From NCBI GenBank assembly GCA_951213105.1, contig OX578140.1, forward strand, positions 32,145,518-32,209,517: a stretch of DNA of 64,000 nucleotides. The letters run 5' to 3'. The notes under the pieces are model-generated. The model saw only the letters and a program-made list of their open reading frames with translations. It did no database searches and had not been told where the DNA came from. Positions 36,922 to 51,653 of this stretch are shown in pieces; position 1 is the first letter of the stretch, and each line of letters starts with the position of its first letter. The translations under genes were made by a program, and so were the position numbers. This DNA comes from Amaurobius ferox. Its lineage: Eukaryota > Arthropoda > Arachnida > Araneae > Amaurobiidae.

Positions 36922-37845
36922 CAGGGTGTCCCAAAAAGATTGAAAGGCGCTTTAATTCTTTACCTGTTGGAGATAAATGGGCAATGTAAATTGCAAAAAT
37001 GTGAAAAGTAAGGTAGGACATAAGACTATGTTAATGAAATAGTCTTCCCATTCATTTTGAAAAAGTTACACTTTTTTAATTTTTATACGACACCCTTAGA
37101 CAAATTTGGTCAATCAGAAAATTTTTATCTTTAATGCAATAAGATCATTAAAAAAAGCCGCATATCTGTATCTTTAAAATCAACTGAATTATGAAGGAAA
37201 GTAAAAAATCTGACTTATACCACTTTTCCGTACCATGTGAAAGGCTGTTTTATCAGTAAAAATAGGGATCATAAACAAATTGACGATGGAAATTGTTTAG
37301 ATCAAAAATACGTTAATATGTGTCAAATTGTTTTTTATTACAAATGCATCTAAATAAAGAATTACACAGACAGAGATCATCCTTTCTGGTAGGTCGGACG
37401 GTCTGGGTCTCAACAACAACAACAGACAGAGATCATATAAAGCAGTGGTACTCACTACGCTGTTAGGTATTCTATGTATTAGCATCCAGTTTTATCTGTT
37501 TTGTGATATGTCACAAATTTACATTTCTAATTTGATATAGGGTGGCCATTCACAATGCTCGATTTTCAATTAAATATAACTCGCTCAATTTTAAAGATAC
37601 AGGTATGCGGTTTTTTTAATGATCTTGTTGCATTAAAAATAAAAATTTTCTGATTGACCCAATTTGTCTAAGGGGGTCGTATAAAAATTTGAAAACTATA
37701 ACTTTTTGAAAATTAATGGGAGGACTATTTCATTAACGTAGTCTTATTTCCTACCTTACTTTCGACATTTTTGCAATTTACATTGCACACTTATCTCCAA
37801 CAGGTAACGAATTAAAGCTCGTTTCAATCTTTTTGAGACACCCTG
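36922..37845. mobile_element. Long-TIR MITE of Tc1/mariner type with TA target duplication
   Basis: CAGGGTGTCCCAAAAAGATT opens the left end, and the right end is its inverted copy, closing at ACACCCTG. Inverted repeats extend ~275 bp on each side (36922-~37195 and ~37572-37845). TA dinucleotides at 36920-36921 and 37846-37847 are the expected Tc1/mariner target duplication. The centre lacks a transposase, so it depends on enzymes in trans. A SINE-tail fragment sits inside it at 37381-37421. The first 16 bases equal those of the 55522 element. Confidence 0.85.
37381..37421 (+). mobile_element. 41-bp SINE-tail retroinsertion with 15-bp TSD
   Basis: Only the 3' end of the 3258-type SINE is present (GGTAGGTCGGACGGTCTGGG plus CAACAACAACA). 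ACAGACAGAGATCAT at 37366-37380 and 37422-37436 is a perfect TSD, so the fragment was inserted as such and is not an eroded longer copy. Confidence 0.85.
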
Positions 37846-38040
37846 TATAGTACTAATATATGTTCTAATATAGTACTAATTGTAGTATAGTGTATACTAT
37901 AGTATAGTACTAATATAGTACTAATTATAGTATAGTGTGTACAGTATAGTACTAATATAGTACTAATTAGTAAATAAATACTAATATATATAGTACTAAG
38001 TTTCCAATATATAGTACTAATGCAAATTTCATACTAATAG
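37846..38040. repeat. ATATAGTACTAAT simple-sequence region
   Basis: Irregular tandem array of TAGTACTAATATAGT-like units flanking the MITE. The same motif occurs just left of it (36900-36915), so the MITE is inserted in the array. Confidence 0.75.
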
Positions 38041-39006
38041 GGAGTTATGACTTCACCCCAGCCTACTCAACGGACTGATGTCAATACCTACATTGTACAG
38101 ATTGACGTATGCATATGCAGATACACAAACGGTCGTAATTCAAAAAATTGTTTAGTGGTATTCAAGAGTACCCAAAATGTGTAAATCCGTGGAAAACTTG
38201 AGTTCTTATTTTAATTTCCCATTACCATCCTTTACTTTCCATATATTTCCCATTCCAATACTTTCCCTAAACATTACTGTGCATTATAGGGAAAGTAATA
38301 TTTGTCTATAATTATATATATTTCGCTAAGGTGTGTGATAAGAATAATAGACGTTGTCGTTGCTTTAGCCTTAATTACATTACTTCGTAATTTCATCAAT
38401 AGTGATATTTCAATTTTTTTTCCTATGGCTTGGAACTTTGATGTAATATTTCGAATTCTTTCGTACAAGCTTTTAGTCAACAACTATTGATTATTTTCTT
38501 CTGAATTTTGCTCAGCAATGAAAAATTTGGATTCAAAATAGTTAGTTATTTAATTATAAGCATTTATAAGCAAGATTGTCATAATTAGTAACAGTTTATT
38601 CACTACAAATTATTTATTAATTCTCTGAAGTTAATTTCCTTTAAATTTCCTTATAAATGTCTGTATAATTATACATTGATCTCTCGGTATAGTATTTTAT
38701 ATAATTTTGGGTTATTTGTAAATTTTCTGATTTTCTTATCGAAGTATAAAAGATTCACAAATATGTATAATGAAATTTTTAGTAAAGCTACCAACAGATA
38801 TTGAACAATGTAAAAACTATAGCACATTTCTGCGTGGGTAAAATTACTTAATATCTTTGCGCTGTTTCAGCTAAAAATAAAATGTTATCAGGGTAGATAG
38901 ATTTCATGAATCGTTTTCTGTGTGGGATTGAGATATTTATATATGCGGCATCTAATAATATTAAAGGATACATTGCATTATATTAGTCGTAATAATTGTT
39001 AAGCTA
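38041..39006. other. AT-rich spacer
   Basis: No gene. 38250-38300 has an inverted TACTTTCCCT...AGGGAAAGTA pair like the family A 5' palindrome. Confidence 0.4.
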
Positions 39007-39955
39007 TTACTTTCCTTATATACATAATGTATAAAGAAAGTATTGTGACGGGGTCGAAAATTCGAATTCGAGTTTTCGACGGGAGAGCACGTTTCAAGCA
39101 TCCTTGATCACGAATCAAACATTTTTGAAGTGATCTCTGTGTGTGTGTGTGTGTCAGTGAGACTATGGAGACGATAACTGACGAACGAATGGACCGATTG
39201 GAACAAAATTTGGTACAAAAATCACAATCCGTAAACACTGGAAGCCTATTGTTTTTATACGCAATCGAATGTCCAGAACCCCCCTAAATTTTCGAATGAA
39301 ATATTGAAAAAATCGTCAAAAAATCAAAACCGCTAATCGTCAAAAAATCAAAACCGCTAATAATGTTACGCAAAGAGACATTTCATATGTAATTTTTCAT
39401 TAGAAAACGATTGGCATAAATTTTAGAGCGCTAGCTTGAACTGTTCTTGAGATATTGCACATTTTTCAAAAAAATTATCACAAAGTTATATAAAATAAAA
39501 AATAAAAATATTTCCTATTGAGAAACATGTTCGATTTTCATATGTAATACCATGCGATAAATTGGGTGACATCATTCTCGGGGATCTAGCTCGTTCCATT
39601 CATGAAAAAAGATACTTTGAGTAATACTTTTGTATTTGAATGCCAATAGTCATTTATCTGCTGTAAGAATAACTTATTTCTCCGTTCATAACGCTTGGCG
39701 AAATTTTGGCGACGAATTTGGCGGAATGTCGCCAACTTGGCGACATTTTTAATTGCTGCCAAATTAGCAAAAATCTCGCCAAATGGATTAAAATGACGTT
39801 AAATCAGTGAAAATGACGACTAATTGTCGAAAATTCAACATCTTGGAAAGAATATAAATATATACTATAAAAATAACCTATTTTTTTACTGTAAGAGTAG
39901 TAAATTCATTACATTATATAAGGAAAGTCATGTGCTGCCCACATCAGATTTTTTT
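39007..39955 (+). repeat. Family A dispersed repeat, full-length copy A6
   Basis: Starts TTACTTTCCTTATATACATA and ends ATCAGATTTTTTT. All family blocks are present: the 26-bp near-palindrome, a short TG run, the GACGAACGAATGG block, the hairpin block at 39696-39785 and the 3' signature. Confidence 0.85.
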
Positions 39956-39971
39956 ATGTTGTATTGTTTTA

Positions 39972-40117
39972 TTACTTTCCTTATATACATAATGTATAGG
40001 GAAAGTATTGTGACGGGGTCGAAAATTCGAATGCGAGTTTTCGACGGGAGCGCACGTTTCAAGCATCCCTGATCACGAATCAGACATTTTTGAAGTGATG
40101 TCTGTGTGTGTGTGAAA

Positions 40118-40152
<35 letters not shown>

Positions 40153-40916
40153 AGTGAGTCTGTGGAGACGATAACTGATGAACGAATGGACCGATTCGAA
40201 CAAAATTTGGTACAAAAATCTCAATCCGTGAAGACTGGAAGTCTATTGTTTTTATACGCAATCGAATGTTCAGAACTACCCTAAATTTTCGAATGAAATT
40301 TTGAAAAAATCGTCAAAAAATCAACACCGCTAATAAAGTTACGCAAATAGAAATTTCTTATGTAATTTTTCATTAGAAAGCGATTGACATAAATTTTAGA
40401 ACACTAACATGAACCGTTTTTGAGATATTGAACATTTTTCAAAAAAATTATCAAAAAGTCATATAAAATAAAATAAAAAAATAATTCCTATTGAGAAACA
40501 TGTTCACTTTTCAAATGTAATACCATGCGATAAATTGGGTGACATCATTCTAGTGGATCTAGCTCGTTCCATTCATGAAAAAAGGTACTTTAAGTAATAC
40601 TTTTTTATTTGAAAGCCAATAGTCATTTATCTGCTGTAAGAATAACTCATTTCTTCATCCATAACGCTTGGCGAGATTTTGGCGACGAATTTTGCGGAAT
40701 GTCGCCAACTTGGCGACTTTTTGAAATGTTGCCAAATTAACGAAAATCTCGCCAAATGGATAAAAATGACGACTAATTGTCGAAAATTCAATTTCTTGGA
40801 AAGAATAAGTATCTACTATAAGAAAAACCAATTTTTTTACTGTAAAAGTAGTAAATTCATTACATTATATAAGGAAAGTCATGTGTTGCCCACATCAGAT
40901 TTTTTTATATTATTTT
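39972..40916 (+). repeat. Family A dispersed repeat, full-length copy A7
   Basis: Same orientation and structure as A6, starting 16 bp after it. The two are similar but separated by many substitutions and small indels. Confidence 0.85.
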
Positions 40917-42019
40917 ATAAACCATTTTATATTATTTTAACACTATGACTTTGTCTACAGACTCAAATTTATTTATTTAAATTTAATTTTATACTATTTT
41001 ATAAACCATGTTATATTATTTTAGCACTATTATTTAATCTAAAGACTCAAATTGATTTATTTAAATTTTATTATACAAAATAACACATAATAACAATTGT
41101 ACATAAAAAAATAAAAATGGGTTAAAAAAATTTAAATAATAAAACTATTTTCAAATTATTCAATGTTTTAAAAAATGATATTATCAACAAATAACGATTT
41201 CAAAATGCGCCAGATAATCACGTGAGAAAGAAACACAATTCAAATACATAAATTCGTTATAATTGCAAAAAAGTATCATGTAATCAACATATGATTTAGC
41301 CTACAGGCGCAAATTGATTCATTTAATTTTTATTGTGCAAAATAATATTCAACATAAACACTTATTTTAAATTACATTGAAATTCCCATTTCAAAATAAC
41401 ATTCTAAACCATCGCCACCAACCATAAAGCTAACATTCTGATATATCTTTAGAAAGGTTAATCTTTGAGTAATGGGATCGATTTTCATAATTTTGTCATC
41501 AATAATTTCTTATAAATCAAGCATTTAATTAGTACATTTAAGCATAATTAGTCTTTTAGTTTATGAGATTTGACGATTTTGAGGGACATTTTGCAAAATT
41601 GACAGTTTAAGTTTTCCAAATCATACAAAAATTTAATCAGCGCCGATATAACCCAAACATAATCTAAAAATCCAATTTTTGGAAATTATGTCGGATACTT
41701 TCAGAGACAGAGTGGATATATGCATTGCGCAGACAAAAACACAAACAGAAGTCAGTCTAAAAATACTTTACCGCTTTCTGCGCACATTAGAATAGAAATA
41801 ATCTATCAAAAACTCGAAATTAATTGTTTCATCCCATACCACTACTTCTCCCATGATTTACCATGTATACATGGTAATATATTGTACAATACTATATTGT
41901 ACAATACATTGTAATATATTGGACATTACACTACAATATATTGTAGAAAAGTTACAATGTATGTATCACCATTTCATTTCTACAACCTTATATTTCACTT
42001 GATCTGATATGTGTTTGTT
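40917..42019. other. AT-rich DNA with inverted family D-type ends
   Basis: No gene. CTACAGACTCAAATTTATTT (40957), CTAAAGACTCAAATTGATTT (~41040) and CCTACAGGCGCAAATTGATT (~41300) look like minus-strand copies of the family D 3' segment. 41850-41960 is a palindromic TATTGTACAATA region. Confidence 0.4.
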
Positions 42020-43480
42020 TGTTCGTTTGATTAAAATCGTTGTGGCCCTAGCTAATCAAGTTCCATTAATCATAGTAACATTGGTATGCCGTTGGCTTTT
42101 GAGGTACATTTCAATTCTTTTGATCTTCAACCTTACCGGGTCTGCTCGTCCTGGGTCCGCCATAGAAATGCCTGTTTTTAAAATATTTAAGACCCTAAAT
42201 TAAAATGTTCCATTAATCATAGTAACATCCAATTTGGTATGTGGTCAGTTGTCTTTTACCATGCATTTTAATTCTTTTGATGTTCAAACTTATAGGGCTT
42301 GGGGGTCCTGGGTACACCATAGTTAGGAGAATATTAGGGGATCTTACGTAGCAGTATCAGATTAGCATCCTGTACTTGCCAAAGGAATGTATTTCTTTTT
42401 AGAGAATAACTTGATATCCAGTATAGCTAGAAATATCACATTTGGTATATCGCTGTCTTTCATGGCATATTTTAATATTTTGTATTATTTTGAACTTTAC
42501 CATCTAAGCCCATCCTCCTCCCACCATACTGACATACGTAAATAAAAAGTTTCCATTAGTCATAGTAACATCCAATTTGGTATGTGGTTGTCGGTTGTCT
42601 TTTACCATGCATTTTAATTCCTTTCATTTTCAAACTTATAGGGCTTCCAGGTCCTGGGCACACCATAGTTAGGAGAATATTAGGGAATCTTAAGTAGCAG
42701 TATCAGATTAGCATCCTGTACTTGCCATAGGAATGTATTCATTTTTAGAGAATAACTTGATATCCAGTATAGCTAGAAATATCACATTTGGTATATCGCT
42801 GTCTTTCATGGCATATTTTAATATTTTGTATTATTTTGAACTTTACCATCTAAGGTAACCCTCCTCCCACCATATTGACATACTCATTTTTGAGACTATC
42901 TGGAGAATGGGAGAAACTAGAACATCCACATTTGATGCAGCGTTTGATGCATTTAAGTTACACTCATTTTAATAAAAATATTTTTCATGCATTTAAGTTA
43001 CATTCATTTTAATGAATACTTTTCCACGCATTTGAGTTACATTTATTTTATTAACTACATTTCCCATGCATTTAAGTTACATTCATTTTAATAAATACAT
43101 ATTCCATGCATTTAAGTTCCATTCATTTAAAATAAATAATTTTTCATGCATTTAAGTTCCATTCATCTTAATAAATACATTTTCCATGCATTGAAATTAC
43201 ATTCATCTTAATAAATACATTTTCCATGCATGTAAGTTGCATTCATCTTAATAAATGCATTTTCTATGCATTTAAGTTACATTCATTTTAATAAATACAT
43301 TTTCCATGGATTTAAGTTACATACAAATAACCAAAAGGTGTACTTTAAAAAAACTAAATTTTCTGCTTTTACTTATTTACTGTGTGATTAATTCAATTTA
43401 TTGAATGTAAATAACAAAAGACAAAATTAAAACTGAGTCTGTAGGGAAATCCATCAGCTGGCCACGTCATATCTTTTGAA
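42020..43480 (+). repeat. Family D dispersed repeat with internal tandem duplication
   Basis: Two ~340-350-bp units (42202-42551 and 42552-42888) are highly similar (both with TTAGGAGAATATTAGGG and TATCCAGTATAGCTAGAAAT). They follow a diverged third copy at ~42040-42200. A 40-bp minisatellite and a D-type 3' end at 43420-43480 come next. A simpler copy lies at 57490-58020. Confidence 0.7.
42944..43325. repeat. ~40-bp minisatellite, about 9 copies
   Basis: Unit CATGCATTTAAGTTACATTC followed by ATTTTAATAAATACATTTTC, with small length changes. The single equivalent segment in the 57.9-kb copy is TTTAAGTTACATACAACTAA, so the expansion is local. Confidence 0.85.
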
Positions 43481-44101
43481 AGAATTCTAATCTAATCCTT
43501 AGCATCATTAAACGAAAGATTAAACTGTCAAATTAGCTTTAGATACAAGCACATCATCGAGGCTTTTTGACATCGATAGGATTAAATTTAGCTCACGAAT
43601 TTAACTTGCATTATACGTAGTGCTTAAAATACTCTAGACGTATAAATCTTAATTTCACTTTGACTTTAAAGTGAAATTAAACTTAACTACTAGCAGTTAT
43701 TTACGAAAAAATTTCGAAACAAAATTCAGCGGTGGCACTAGTCCGAAAGAGTCGAAATTTTTTCGTGGCGTGAATGAAATCTTGCAAAATAAAACTGCAA
43801 TAAATTTCAATAACTTTATTCGATGTTTAGAGTGGTCGGGAGAACCCGGGTGGAGGTGGGAGCTCGTGCTACAAAAAAAATTCCACATATTTGACCATTC
43901 TGCTAACGATCTTTGTTGGTGATTTGCCCTTTTTATACCTTTTCCAAACAAAATCACAGAACCCGCCGTAAAGGTCATTCGCCAGATTTTGGAAGGCATA
44001 CATTGTAGATAACAACATTCATGGACTGGTTCCGCGCTTATTATGCGCTTGTCATCATGGAATAGCCGCTATCTGCAATAGTAGCAAGGCAACTTGCTGT
44101 A
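43481..44101. other. Spacer
   Basis: No gene supported. Overlapping frames on both strands at 43670-44000 show no family motif. Confidence 0.35.
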
Positions 44102-44166
44102 AGCAAGTTTTCTTGCCATAAGTTTTCTTGCCATAAGTTTTCTTGCCATAAGTTTCTTGCCATAAT
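44102..44166. repeat. 15-bp minisatellite, four copies
   Basis: AGTTTTCTTGCCATA repeated four times, the last copy one base shorter. Confidence 0.85.
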
Positions 44167-44495
44167 CGGAGTACCTGGTAGTCGATGAACTGCCCGTCGA
44201 ACCAGTAAGATTATCAAGCCCCGACTCGTCAGGGTGGCCGTGACCACTGGACTGTGCCTATTCATGGCCTGAGCCAAGGTCCGGTCGGTGGCTGGAGTCT
44301 GGCTTAACGGATGTACTTCGGGACCCTACCCGGTGAATGATTCAGTTGAGAACATGGCCCCCGGCTGCGGCTTCGCTGGATGAGAGATTTTGCTTCTGTG
44401 CCTCCTCCCCCTGTAGTCGGCATAAACCCGCAGGTTGCCGCGGGGGAATGACCTTACTCTATGACAGAGCAAATGTTTAAATTGAATAGATTTTT
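44167..44495. other. GC-rich island of unknown nature
   Basis: Clearly higher GC than the surroundings. It includes a possible hairpin (AACCCGCAGGTTGCCGCGGG near 44427). No coding frame or clear pol III box is visible. It may be a fragment of an unrecognised element. Confidence 0.3.
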
Positions 44496-44510
44496 AGTAT
44501 TCAGTGAGTG

Positions 44511-44574
44511 CTGAAGACCCAGACCTTCCGACACATCCTAGGACATAGAGCAGCAGTTTGGACGGCCGGGAAAG
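44511..44574 (-). mobile_element. 64-bp SINE-tail retroinsertion with TSD
   Basis: It contains GACCCAGACCTTCCGACACA and CAGTTTGGACGGCCGGG, related in reverse to the 3' end of the 3258-type SINE. AGTATTCAGTGAGTG (44496-44510) and AGTATTCAATGAGTG (44575-44589) form a 15-bp TSD with one mismatch. It resembles the 54163 insertion more than the full SINE. Confidence 0.75.
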
Positions 44575-44639
44575 AGTATTCAATGAGTGTAATAATTTTA
44601 TTAAATTACATAAAAATACTTCATTCGTTCTATCGCATC

Positions 44640-44835
44640 TACAAACTCACAGACACATATGCTAACATACACACATTAATACACACACACACACAGACAT
44701 AACTTCAGAAATATCTGATTTGAGTTCAGGTATGTTTGAAACGTGCCCTTCTGCCGAAAACTCGAATTTAAATTTTCAACCCCTTCAAAATAATATTTTC
44801 TCCGTACAATATTTGTAGAGAAAGTGAAAGGTTTG
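44640..44835 (-). repeat. Family A 5' end, inverted partial copy
   Basis: An AC microsatellite is followed on the plus strand by GAAACGTGCCCTTCTGCCGA and AAACTCGAATTTAAATTTTC, the reverse complement of the family A 5' region. Confidence 0.55.
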
Positions 44836-45439
44836 CAATATAGATTATAGGGAAAGTCAATATACAAAATCGCTACCAAGTTATCTGAATTAATTTCATT
44901 CCCAACACACAATCATACAGGCGATTTCTTTCGACGGCGAGATAAAGCCGCCTTTCCACAGTACTCTTATTAGATTAGACGCGTTTGCAGGTTGCATTTG
45001 CAAAAAGGATTTTCTTATTGTATTGGAAACGAACTTAATTTAGCTTTGTCAAATACCTTTATCCGCAACCTTTAAGAAAAGCTTTTCAAGATTTTACAAA
45101 AATAATACGTTACTTTATTTTTAGGAAAACGGGTGTATACTTAAAACATCTAGATTTTCCTGTTCTACCACAAGTACTCTGTTTTTGCAGTTCGGGTAAG
45201 CTAGACTCGCGAAAGTGTGTAGGCGATTGATATACATAGATTAGTTTCACAAAATTTTAGAATTCGAAATTTTGAAGCATTTCAATACAGAAAAGTTTTA
45301 AAGTTGTAATAGAAAATGTAGTATTTAAGCATTTCGATTTGTATTGGAAGGAAAATTAGAAATATTATTCTTGCCTCACTTGAGGAATAGCAAACATTTA
45401 GAGATTAGCTTATATATATATATATTATTGAATGTACGA
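44836..45439. other. Spacer
   Basis: AT-rich; no gene recognised. A short AT run occurs at 45411-45426. Confidence 0.4.
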
Positions 45440-46170
45440 GAGAGAGAGGAGAGAGAGAGAGAGTAGTATGGAGAATGCATTGTTTTCACGAACATTTTCA
45501 ATTTCGACATTTTGATGCTAATATGTACAGGACCTCACGAAAATAATTTGACTATTTTTAGAGTGATGACCTTCTGGCTGTGTTCGATTTTCTGCGTACA
45601 TGATAGCCGCCACAAATATTCATGGATTTTAACGATACTTTAAATCCGGCTTTGTTATCAAAAAATATAAGACGGAATAACAAATTTTTGAAATTCGAGC
45701 GAAGACATCAAAATTCACTTGAAATTTTATATTTCTTTTACAGGAAAGCATGGGACAAAATTTGACATAATTATGGATAATTAGTGGGGGTTTTATGGCT
45801 TAATAATTACAAAACAGTGGCTTAACGATTACAGTTTCAATCACTGTAGAGAAAAATAGCGGCGATGCAATTTTTGTATTTTTGAAGTCATTAATTAGCC
45901 TCCTCGAGTGGGCAAGTTACGCCCCCCTCCTCGCCTTACATTATCAAATTTGGTATCAATCAAAAGAATATTTCAAGCTCTTTAAAATGAAAAGCAACTG
46001 GTATAATTGTGATCATTTGAACCAATAATACAGATTTTTCAAAAAATTATGTTTGCAAAATTTGAAAAAAATAAGAAAAATAGAAAAAGAAATCACACAA
46101 GCTACTTAAAAATGGATTCTGATACGAAAAAGTCGAGTTGAACCAGACTCCAACTAATTTTTGTATACAG
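45440..46170 (+). repeat. Family C dispersed repeat, copy C3
   Basis: Begins at a GA run (45435-45462) and stays collinear with C1 to ~46170 (AGCCGCCACAAATATTCATG, AATTGTGATCATTTGAACCA). The 3' hairpin of C1 is degenerate here. Confidence 0.6.
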
Positions 46171-46617
46171 CTTTATAATATGCACTGGGTAACTAAGTGA
46201 GGGAGAGGCGATATGTCAAAATTATCGTGCTCTTTCATTATAGCTAGGAACTTAGTTTTAGAGCCTATAATAGATCTGTCTCCACTTCGAGACTGAGAGA
46301 AAAATAGAAAATTTAGAAAACTCGAATTAAGGATGATGGTGCAAAGGAAAAATAAAAGAAAAAACTCAGAACCATTTTGCGGAAGTATTGAACATTTTCG
46401 CTCAAATCTGAATCTTCATTTTGATCTCATTCGATCCGACTTAGCTGGCAGATCAACGGAAAAATTGAAATTTTAAAAATTCGAATTAAGGGTGATGATA
46501 TAAAGGGATTTTCGAAAACCAACACCACTTTGCCACTCAGAAACAATGAAAACGCAACTTAAAATCCTTTCTCTGTCAACAATTACAACTGGAAAAAAAT
46601 AATTTTATAAATATAGC
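46171..46617. other. AT-rich spacer
   Basis: No gene. A ~120-bp segment (TCGAATTAAGGRTGATGRTR) recurs near 46320 and 46485. Confidence 0.4.
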
Positions 46618-46639
46618 GATATATATATATATATATATA

Positions 46640-49097
<2,458 letters not shown>

Positions 49098-49280
49098 TTG
49101 TTTTCTTTTAATCATCAGCAATGCTCACAAGATGCACTTTATCTTTCTCGGCCTCCGTTGCCATGGAAATCTTCTTGTGAATAAGATGGACTAGGAATTG
49201 GTAGTTCTGACCTTTTAGCTGGCACCCGTGTTTTCTTTAAATCTGCATCTAAAGATTTAGACCCGAAAGGGTATTTTTAT
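49098..49280 (-). repeat. Family E dispersed repeat, copy E1
   Basis: Matches 55048-55245 (shared AATAAGATGGACTAGGAATT and CTTTTAGCTG). On the minus strand one frame in both copies reads QLKGQNYQFLVHLI, then ATE and KVH, and ends ...VSI(A/S)DD-stop. Confidence 0.55.
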
Positions 49281-50029
49281 TTTTTAGGAAGTATTTATTG
49301 GGAAATGCATTATTTTTTGTTTTGTTTTTAAATTGAATTTTCCTCGAAATTTAAAACTTTTTTGGATGTTATATATTGCATTTTTATTCCATGTTAGTTT
49401 TTATCAACAATATTAATCAAATCTTTCTAAAATCTAAATATCAAGAACAGTTAAATTTTAGGGTTCACGAGAATATATTTTTCAAGCATATTAACCAAGA
49501 TTTTTAACAATATTGATATATACATATATGCATTGGAAAATTTCTAGATTTTCTACACTTTCCGGAAAGAGAACGTGAAATTATATGCGAGTATAAGTCG
49601 TATTTTTTTGTTTTTTTTTAAAAAAAAGCTCTTAACTTGCATCAGTTTTCTTGTATTAACTACCAAGTGCGTATCCACCCGCTGTGCAGATATGCCCTAA
49701 ATAAATGCCTAAACACTTTTTTAATAATTTCTATACACTTTAATAATTTCTATACACTTTTTTAATAAATGTCTAAACACACAGCGCGGGCGTTACATTC
49801 TAAATAAGTGCCTGAAAATATTATCGCCCGGTATGTGGTAGGAATAGGTCCTGAAAAGTACTTAAATATGTTTATTACTGCTACAGGGGGTTCAGAACAG
49901 AATAAAAATAAAGCCGGAATTAGATGTCAGAAATCATGAGTGAATTGCCGCTAAGCAAGATCAGTCAGAGGGATGAAGAAAAGGAAATAAGTATGGCAGT
50001 AAAAACTGCATATTGTCAATAACTATCTA
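49281..50029. other. AT-rich spacer
   Basis: No gene. A small duplication of TTTAATAATTTCTATACACT occurs near 49720-49760. Confidence 0.4.
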
Positions 50030-50156
50030 TTACTTTCCTTACATACATAATGTATAAGGAAAGTATTGTGACGGGGTCGAAAATTCGAATTCGAGTTTTC
50101 GACGGGAGAGCAAGTTTCAAGCATCCCTGATCACGAATCAAACATTTTTAAAGTGA

Positions 50157-50198
<42 letters not shown>

Positions 50199-50976
50199 TG
50201 TGTGTGTGTCAGTGAGTCTGTGGAGATGATAACTGACGAACGAATGGACCGATTCCAACGAAATTTGGTACAAAAATCACAATCCGTAAACAATGGAAGC
50301 CTATTGTTTTTATACGCAATCGAATGTTCAGAACCCCTCTAAATTTTCAATTGAAATTTTGAAAAAATCGTCAAAAAATCAAAACCGCTAATAAAGTTAC
50401 GCAAATAGACATTTCTTATGTAATTTTTTATTAGAAAACGATTGGCATAAATTTTAGAACGCTAACATGAACCGTTCTTGAGATATTACACATTTTTAAA
50501 AACATTTATCAAAAAGTTATATAAAATAAAAAATAAAAATATTTCCTATTGAGACTTTTCATATGTAATACCATGCGATAAATTGGGTGACATCATTCTC
50601 GTGGATCTAACTCGTTCCATTTATGAAAAAAGATCATTTGAGTAATACTTTTGTATTTGAACGCCAATAGTCATTTATCTGCTGTAAGAATAACTTATTT
50701 ATCCGTCCATAACGCTTGGCGAGTTTTTGGCGGCAAATTTGGCGGAATGTCGCCAACTTGGCGACTTTTTGAAATGTTGCCAAATTAACGAAAAACTCTC
50801 CAAATGGATAAAAATGACGCTAAATCAATGAAAATGAGTACTAATTGTCGAAAATTCAATATCTTGGAAAGAATATTAGTATCTACTATAAGAAATACCT
50901 ATTTTTTTTCTGTGAAAGTAGTAAATTCATTACATTATATAAGGAAAGTCATGTGTTGCCCACATCAAATTTTTTT
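50030..50976 (+). repeat. Family A dispersed repeat, full-length copy A8
   Basis: Starts TTACTTTCCTTACATACATA and ends CCCACATCAAATTTTTTT. All internal blocks are present, with a longer interrupted TG run (50160-50215). Confidence 0.85.
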
Positions 50977-51653
50977 AAAATTATGTTTATATCTCCCTTT
51001 GCAATTTTCAACCAAATCTTTGAAGTTCTTTTGAAATTTGATACGCAGGAGAAATATTAAATCACTTTGTTTCCTTCCACATCAATTGACCACCTTTGAA
51101 TCTAAGTTGCAGCGTAATGCCAAGTTGCTTTCTTTTATCAAACCGTAATCGTGAACATTAATGCTAAAACGAATAATTTATTATTCCTAAGTACTTTACA
51201 ATGTCTCTTTCCGCATAGTTTGAAAGTAATTATTATATTTTTTTTTTCAGTATTTTAATTAAACCGATCGCAACAATCCTTAAAGCAAGAACAGGCGATT
51301 TTATCGCCAAGTAAGATGAAATTTACCACATTTGTTATTTAAATCACAAATACGATTCATTTTATAAATACTCCGAATGCGGTTGGTTTATTACACAAGC
51401 AATTTGCTTTATCCGAGTTAAAAATTCCCAAAAATAAACTAAGAAAACATTTCACGAAAATTTCTAGATAAGATTTAAAAGTTATCTAATAAAAATATTA
51501 AACTTAAATTTCCGTAAATCTTCTCAAGGCTAAACGTCTGACCAGTGTCTTTATATGAAGCCCTATGCTGTATATATGCGTGATTTCGAGCCCCCTGCCC
51601 TAAATGATCTTTTTAAATGAACTGATGTTTGTAAAATCCACTTTTCAACACTT
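50977..51653. other. AT-rich spacer
   Basis: No gene recognised. Confidence 0.4.

Noticed and set aside
43671..43999. Overlapping 83- and 100-codon frames as genes
   Set aside because: Opposite-strand shadows of each other with no motif. No evidence beyond openness.
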